Positions 5,454 through 6,838 of a DNA stretch of 6,838 nt are shown here, one piece after another (the stretch's first letter is position 1; each line of letters opens with the position of its first letter). The stretch covers positions 1 through 6,838 of the forward strand of contig NZ_DXLG01000086.1 of the NCBI RefSeq assembly GCF_019414865.1. The letters run 5' to 3'. This DNA comes from Veillonella sp. (GTDB taxonomy: Bacteria > Bacillota > Negativicutes > Veillonellales > Veillonellaceae). Made by a program: the position numbers and the translations under genes. Under the pieces are notes generated by a model, which was not told where the DNA came from, did not search any database, and saw only the letters and a list, made by a program, of their open reading frames with translations.

Positions 5454-5482
5454 TTTACAGAAAGATTGATAAATAATATATT
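5454..5482 (+). promoter_or_regulatory. Near-consensus promoter of the putative 6S RNA
   Basis: TTTACA at 5454-5459 (5 of 6 to TTGACA) and TATATT at 5477-5482 (5 of 6 to TATAAT) are separated by the ideal 17 bp. The predicted start is G5489, the first base of the GAGGC arm that closes the RNA structure downstream. No open reading frame follows, which suggests a non-coding transcript. Confidence 0.65.
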
Positions 5483-5488
5483 GATGTC

Positions 5489-5680
5489 GAGGCCTCTAGA
5501 TGTGTCAGTTCTTGCTAATTAATCGCTACCATTATCATGGCGGCAAAATAGACTGACTATCTAGTACACCTAGCTTTCTACCGCTAGAATGAAAAAGGGC
5601 CTGACCCAGTAGAATCAAGCCGTTTCTTCAAATTTTTACCTATAGAAACAAGGCTGACGCTACTAAACATCTATGCCTCA
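5489..5680 (+). ncRNA. ssrS: Putative 6S RNA
   Basis: 6S RNA binds the housekeeping RNA polymerase holoenzyme by mimicking an open promoter and lowers its activity in slow growth. I assign this from architecture. GAGGC (5489-5493) pairs with GCCTC (5675-5679), TAGATGT (5497-5503) with ACATCTA (5667-5673), GTCAG (5504-5508) with CTGAC (5654-5658), and CTTG (5511-5514) with CAAG (5649-5652). Then comes a large unpaired centre (about 5515-5538 and 5625-5648), with possible small hairpins CCAT/ATGG (5529-5540) and GTTTC/GAAAC (5622-5649). Above it, GGCGGC (5539-5544) pairs with GCCGTT (5619-5624), followed by ACTG/CAGT and a hairpin CTAGC/GCTAG (5570-5587). Length (about 192 nt), start at the stem base and lack of an ORF fit 6S RNA. 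Wobble pairs (U5503-G5659, G5540-U5623) exist only in the + transcript, supporting this strand. The 3' end would be trimmed from a precursor ending at the terminator near 5740. Confidence 0.6.
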
Positions 5681-5711
5681 CTTCTTGTAATAGTATACCA
5701 TATAAGAAGAC

Positions 5712-5740
5712 AAAAACCCACACTGAGGTGTGGGTTTTTT
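5712..5740. terminator. Bidirectional terminator between the putative 6S RNA and ddh
   Basis: CCCACAC (5717-5723) pairs with GTGTGGG (5728-5734) around a TGAG loop. It is flanked by five A on the left and six T on the right, so it works for both strands. It can end ddh transcription (- strand) and the + strand transcript that starts at 5489. Confidence 0.92.
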
Positions 5741-5750
5741 GTTATATTTC

Positions 5751-6725
5751 TTATAGAGAATGTGCTCTCAAGTCCGCAGCAGATTGTGTAGAAATCCAAG
5801 CTGGTGGAATGTCGAATACTGTGTAGCAACCTGTGCCGCCGTGTTTAGCAAGGCGGTAGATGCCACGTGCGTAAGCAACGAGGGCAGAACCTGTGAATTC
5901 AGGGTTGGAATCGAGTTTTAAGGAGTACTCGATAACGTGACGAGTGCCATCTGTACTTTCACCAGAGCGAAGAACGAAGCCACCATGTGGAATGCCTTTG
6001 TGATCGCGATCAAGTTCCTCTTGGGAAATGAAGTTTACTACAGTTTCGTAACCTACGAAGTAGTTTTCCATAGTTTTGATTTCATTTTCAATTTTAGCTT
6101 TGTCCGCATCAGGAGCAGCCACTACATAGCACTCACGAAGGTGACCTTTGTAGCCATCAACGTCTGGAGTTTCACCATTGCGGATAGCTTCAAGGTATTG
6201 TTCTTTAGGAACAGTGTATTGACGAGCATCAAGAACACCATCAATACGACGAATAGCATCGGAGTGACCTTGGGAAACGCCACGGCCCCAGAATGTATAA
6301 GATTTACCTTGAGGCAAGATGCTTTCAGCATATACACGTTGTAAAGAGAACATGCCTGGGTCCCAACCGCAAGAAATCAATGTAGCAGTTTTAGCTTCTT
6401 TAGCTACTTTGTCTACATTAGCAAAATGCTCAGGAATACGTGCATGTGTATCGAAGGAATCGATACAGTTGAAGTATTTAGTTACCATTGGAGTTTGTTC
6501 GATAAGGTCTGTTGCAGAACCACCGCAAAGAACCATAACATCGATTTTACCTTTGAAGTTTGGTAGATCCTCCATAGTATATGTAGGAACACCAGAAACT
6601 GTTTCTAAACCTTTACGTCGAGAGAATACACCAACAAGCTCCATATCAGGTTGTAATTTTACGGATGCTTCAACACCACGACCTAAGTTGCCGTAGCCAA
6701 CGATACCAATACGAATTTTGCTCAT
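5751..6725 (-). CDS. ddh: meso-Diaminopimelate D-dehydrogenase
   Basis: Ddh makes meso-2,6-diaminopimelate in one step from tetrahydrodipicolinate, ammonia and NADPH, bypassing the succinylase, acetylase and aminotransferase routes to lysine and peptidoglycan. The 324-residue length matches the family (about 320 in Corynebacterium). The N-terminal Rossmann fold starts with IGIVGYGNLGRGVE (6-19), and SRR at 35-37 is the usual NADP(H) phosphate-binding patch. Substrate-side motifs of the family are present: CGGSATD (67-73), IDSFDTH (88-94), GWDPGMFS (120-127), FWGRGVSQGHSDA (145-157), PHGG (246-249) and LDSNPEFT (271-278). No key segment is missing. AGGAGG (- strand, + positions 6731-6736) lies 5 nt before the ATG. 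It appears to be a single-gene unit with its own promoter and terminator. DAP is needed for the cell wall of diderm Negativicutes, which fits the proposed host. Confidence 0.97.
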   Translation of the reverse strand: MSKIRIGIVGYGNLGRGVEASVKLQPDMELVGVFSRRKGLETVSGVPTYTMEDLPNFKGKIDVMVLCGGSATDLIEQTPMVTKYFNCIDSFDTHARIPEHFANVDKVAKEAKTATLISCGWDPGMFSLQRVYAESILPQGKSYTFWGRGVSQGHSDAIRRIDGVLDARQYTVPKEQYLEAIRNGETPDVDGYKGHLRECYVVAAPDADKAKIENEIKTMENYFVGYETVVNFISQEELDRDHKGIPHGGFVLRSGESTDGTRHVIEYSLKLDSNPEFTGSALVAYARGIYRLAKHGGTGCYTVFDIPPAWISTQSAADLRAHSL

Positions 6726-6770
6726 ATTAGCCTCCTATATAAATCGAGAAATTTAATTATTAACATTTTT

Positions 6771-6779
6771 ATTATAGCA
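6771..6779 (-). promoter_or_regulatory. Extended -10 promoter of ddh
   Basis: On the - strand this reads TGCTATAAT, a perfect TG-N-TATAAT extended -10. The -35 region has only a poor match. The expected start near 6764 gives a leader of about 40 nt before the ddh start at 6725. From 6780 to the window end I see only AT-rich DNA without a gene. Confidence 0.6.
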
Positions 6780-6838
6780 CAAAATTAGGGCATTTGATAT
6801 TTTTCTATAGAATTAATTGATGATATATATAAAAGACC

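Noticed and set aside
5598..5615. Segment GGTCAGGCCC on the minus strand, recalling the GGTCAGG of SRP RNA
   Set aside because: The GGAA tetraloop and the rest of the conserved SRP helix are missing, so it is not an SRP RNA.
5685..5700. Minus-strand extended -10 TGGTATACT at 5692-5700 that could start an RNA in the opposite direction to the putative 6S RNA, ending at the hairpin 5401-5445
   Set aside because: The -35 is poor, the start would fall outside the closing stem, and two wobble pairs of the structure would become A-C mismatches in a minus transcript. The + strand promoter fits better, but this orientation is not fully excluded.
5937..6696. Plus-strand reading frames antisense to ddh
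   Set aside because: They overlap a complete, well-matched ddh gene, show no family features and have no ribosome sites.

Overview
The window comes from a low-GC bacterium of the Firmicutes/Negativicutes type, most probably a Veillonella-like anaerobe. This is inferred from AT-rich intergenic DNA, strong AGGAGG ribosome sites, TATAAT promoters, a selD-yedF-DUF3343 selenium cluster, a DUF951 protein, and diaminopimelate dehydrogenase. No species can be proven from the sequence alone.

Left part (1-2614, all + strand): after an AT-rich leader with a Fur-box-like site and a promoter comes a small DUF951 protein. It is followed 9 bp later by selD (selenophosphate synthase), then a 59-bp tandem array of a 7-bp unit, then yedF (TusA/SirA-like domain plus DsrE-like domain), then a short DUF3343 putative Se/S carrier. 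A strong intrinsic terminator whose 5' arm contains the last gene's stop codon closes the cluster. SelD activates selenide to selenophosphate. YedF and the DUF3343 protein are recurrent neighbours of selD and are thought to handle or deliver selenium or sulfur through their cysteines.

Middle (2615-4177, + strand): a nitroreductase-family flavoprotein is followed by a stress-type pair, a 79-residue GlsB/YeaQ/YmgE membrane protein and a 78-residue CsbD-like protein. The pair's promoter region carries an 11-bp inverted repeat and a 16-bp palindrome. A perfect bidirectional terminator separates this block from the convergent ychF gene.

Right part (4178-6838): ychF (ribosome-associated ATPase, - strand) and ddh (meso-diaminopimelate dehydrogenase, - strand) flank a gene-poor stretch of about 450 bp. 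That stretch is not empty. It holds an extended -10 promoter for ychF, a tandem pair of GTGAC-N7-GTCAC palindromes, and a near-consensus + strand promoter (TTTACA-N17-TATATT). The promoter is placed to start a roughly 190-nt RNA exactly at the base of a long-range closing stem, with an open central region and terminal hairpins. This is the architecture of 6S RNA, and it is the most notable unmarked feature here. The RNA is convergent with ddh, and both share a bidirectional terminator at 5712-5740.
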